From an uncultured Lentisphaerota bacterium (lineage in GTDB: Bacteria; Verrucomicrobiota; Lentisphaeria; Oligosphaerales; CAITYL01), in NCBI GenBank assembly GCA_903894975.1, contig CAITSE010000271.1, positions 1 through 35,245 on the forward strand: a DNA stretch of 35,245 bases, read 5' to 3'. The notes beneath the pieces are model-generated. The model was not told the DNA's origin and ran no database searches. It was given only the letters and a program-made list of their open reading frames with translations. Positions 33,677-35,245 of this stretch are shown one piece after another. How positions within the stretch are numbered: position 1 is the first letter of the stretch; each line of letters begins with the position of its first letter. The position numbers and the translations under genes are program-made.

Positions 33677-34345
33677 ATGTCCGTCCATCTGCTTCATGAA
33701 CTCAACCGGCTCCAGCATGACCTGCTCGCCCTCAGCGCCCGGGTGGAGGGGATGCTGCTGGACGCCGTCCGCGCCTTCGACCACCGCGATTTCGCCTTGG
33801 CCCGGCAGGTTATTAATCTTGATGACGGCGTGGACCACACTGAGGTGGAGATCGAGGAGGAGTGCCTCAAGATCCTGGCCCTTCACCAGCCGGTGGCCAC
33901 CGACCTGCGCTTTATTGTGTCCGTGCTCAAGATCAACAACGACCTGGAGCGCATCGCCGACCTGGCGGTCAACATCGCCGAGCGCACGCTCGCCCTGGGC
34001 ACCCTGCCGCCGCAGACCGGTACCCCTTTCAATTTCCATGACATGGCCGCCAAGGTCCAGCGCATGGTCAACATGAGCCTGGACGCCCTCATCCAGCGCG
34101 ATGCTGCCCAGGCCCGGGAGGTGATTGAGGCCGACGAGGAGATCGACGTCCTGCACCGGGCCATGTACGACCGTGTCGGCGCCGCCATTTCGGCGCATCC
34201 CGGCCACGCGCCGGCCCTCTTGCAGCTTATCTCCATCTCCCGCAACCTGGAACGCATCTCCGATCATGCGACGAACATCGCCGAGGACGTCATCTACCTG
34301 CTGGAAGGCGAGATCGTCCGGCACCAGCATCCGGAAAAGTCATGA
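33677..34345 (+). CDS. phoU: Phosphate transport and signalling regulator PhoU
   Basis: This 222-residue protein is full length for PhoU, which links the Pst transporter to the PhoR kinase and damps the Pho response when phosphate is plentiful. It is all helical with two similar halves. Each carries a metal-cluster-type motif, NNDLERIADLAVNIAE (about residues 95-110) and SRNLERISDHATNIAED (about 192-208). HQPVATDLRFIVSVLKI is also typical. GGAGG lies close before the start. It is followed by phoB after 63 bp. Confidence 0.95.
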   Translation: MSVHLLHELNRLQHDLLALSARVEGMLLDAVRAFDHRDFALARQVINLDDGVDHTEVEIEEECLKILALHQPVATDLRFIVSVLKINNDLERIADLAVNIAERTLALGTLPPQTGTPFNFHDMAAKVQRMVNMSLDALIQRDAAQAREVIEADEEIDVLHRAMYDRVGAAISAHPGHAPALLQLISISRNLERISDHATNIAEDVIYLLEGEIVRHQHPEKS

Positions 34346-34408
34346 TGTCCGGCAATTGGAAAAATCGCCGCCGCGAACCATCTTGAACCAAGAAAAGCGA
34401 GCAACCCC

Positions 34409-35095
34409 ATGGCAAGACCCGTAATCCTGGTGGTGGACGACGAGCGCGACATCCTGGAGCTGCTCGAGTTCAACCTGGTCAAGAACGGTTATCAAGCCGT
34501 CTGCGTTTCCAGCGGCGAGGAGGCCCTGCGCGCCGTCCGGACGCAGACGCCGGACCTGATCCTGCTCGATCTCATGCTTCCCGCCATTGACGGCCTGGAT
34601 GTCTGCCGCATCCTCAAGGGCGATCCACGCACCCGCGCCATTCCCGTCATCATCGTCTCCGCCAAGGGCGAGGAGGCCGATGTGGTCACCGGGCTCGAGC
34701 TCGGGGCCGATGATTATGTGACCAAACCGTTCAGCCCCCGCGTCCTGCTGGCCCGCATCCGCGCCGTCCTGCGCAAAAAAAGCCAGGAACAGCCCGAGGC
34801 AAATTCCGTGGTGAAACGGCACGAGCTCGAGCTCGATCCCACCCGGCGTGAAGTGAAGGCGGCCGGGGCGCTGGTGGAACTGACCTACACCGAGTTCGGC
34901 GTGCTGCATTTCCTCATGCGCCGCCCGGGCTGGGTCTTCACCCGCAACCAGATCATCGATGCCGTCCGCGGCGATGACTACGCGGCCACGGAACGCTCCG
35001 TCGACGTCCAGATCGTCAGCCTCCGGCGCAAGCTCGGCGAGTTCGGCAAGTACGTCGACACCGTCCGCGGCGTCGGCTACCGTTTTAAAGACTGA
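34409..35095 (+). CDS. phoB: PhoB/PhoP-type response regulator
   Basis: This 228-residue OmpR-family regulator has a receiver domain (1-120) with acidic pocket D10-D11, phospho-acceptor D54 in LILLDLMLP, S84 and K106. A winged-helix DNA-binding domain (about 130-228) includes LTYTEFGVLHFLMRRPGWVFTRNQIID and RSVDVQIVSLRRKLGEFGKYVDTVRGVGYRF. Its place after pst and phoU identifies it as the phosphate regulator. It would bind the 11-bp-spaced half-sites before the porin, pstS and pstC. The sensor kinase gene does not follow within the 150 bp left in the window. Confidence 0.93.
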   Translation: MARPVILVVDDERDILELLEFNLVKNGYQAVCVSSGEEALRAVRTQTPDLILLDLMLPAIDGLDVCRILKGDPRTRAIPVIIVSAKGEEADVVTGLELGADDYVTKPFSPRVLLARIRAVLRKKSQEQPEANSVVKRHELELDPTRREVKAAGALVELTYTEFGVLHFLMRRPGWVFTRNQIIDAVRGDDYAATERSVDVQIVSLRRKLGEFGKYVDTVRGVGYRFKD

Positions 35096-35102
35096 GTGAA
35101 AG

Positions 35103-35245
35103 TTGAAACTGGAAATTTTAAATTTGGCCGGAAGCCTGCGGGACCGCGATCCACAACCCCAAGGTGAATCATTCAGGTCCGTTCCCGATCCGCCCCCCCC
35201 AAATTTCCAATTTCAAATTTCATTCCCCCGAACCCCGAACCCCGA
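35103..35245. repeat. AT-rich inverted word pair and CGAACCC heptamers after phoB
   Basis: The left arm, about 35103-35127 (GAAACTGG, AAATTT, AAATTTGG), is roughly complementary to about 35199-35221. The pairing is imperfect. From 35226 to the window end the word CCCCGAA repeats about three times with a period of 7. The array may continue beyond the window. Confidence 0.5.

Noticed and set aside
1-35245. tRNA, rRNA or riboswitch genes
   Set aside because: No T-arm, anticodon-arm or known aptamer pattern stood out on reading either strand; a covariance-model search could still find one.

Overview
The window is about 35 kb of GC-rich bacterial chromosome with 24 intact protein genes, one broken gene and no rRNA or tRNA that I could see. 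Gene content suggests a Gram-negative, polysaccharide-degrading member of the PVC group (Verrucomicrobiota, Kiritimatiellota or Lentisphaerota), probably environmental. The clues are tandem DUF2961/GH172 proteins, sialate O-acetylesterase and BNR proteins, a uroporphyrinogen-decarboxylase-like gene, a PHP plus glycosyltransferase fusion, an outer-membrane porin ending in Phe, and gene gaps crowded with REP-like hairpins. This placement is inference; no marker gene here settles it.

Left part (1-8030): a large inverted repeat, two GH172 paralogues in tandem, a DUF4230 membrane protein divergent from a NifA-like sigma-54 activator, a four-Asp-box BNR/sialidase-like protein, and a 2-isopropylmalate synthase-type enzyme. 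Middle (8030-24070): a decayed uroporphyrinogen-decarboxylase-like gene behind a nucleoside hydrolase, a divergent AraC regulator, an M32 carboxypeptidase, a secreted beta-propeller, an ABC-F ATPase, an unknown two-TM protein, a sialate O-acetylesterase, a TIM-barrel isomerase/epimerase just behind a GH32 fructosidase, and the PHP-GT4 fusion. Right part (24070-35245): a phosphate island with a DUF3108 protein divergent from a porin, then pstS, pstC, pstA, pstB, phoU and phoB. PstC and PstA are the long type with big periplasmic insertions. The kinase gene (phoR) is not in the window.

Two non-coding signals stand out. First, the porin, pstS and pstC promoters share the same layout: a five-base half-site (CTAAC/CTCAT-like), six bases, a second half-site, exactly ten bases, then a -10-like hexamer. 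Further half-sites lie upstream in 11-bp steps at the porin and pstC. The DUF3108 promoter has a near-identical copy on the other strand. I read these as PhoB boxes, which would tie the porin and the DUF3108 protein to phosphate starvation. Second, most gene gaps hold short words repeated every 7-10 bases, usually as an inverted pair able to form a long hairpin. The words differ between gaps but the architecture is the same, and one 40-base block is identical in two gaps 9.5 kb apart. With a 28-29-bp-pitch hairpin array, a REP-like cluster and two related ~185-bp elements inside the pst operon, they make up most of the non-coding DNA.

The carbohydrate genes fit fructan, arabinan or acetylated-glycan use: GH32 and GH172 both can act on fructofuranosides, and an esterase, an isomerase and an AraC regulator are present. 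Substrates cannot be fixed from sequence. Starts were chosen by Shine-Dalgarno sites, signal peptides and promoter positions; several differ from the longest open frame.
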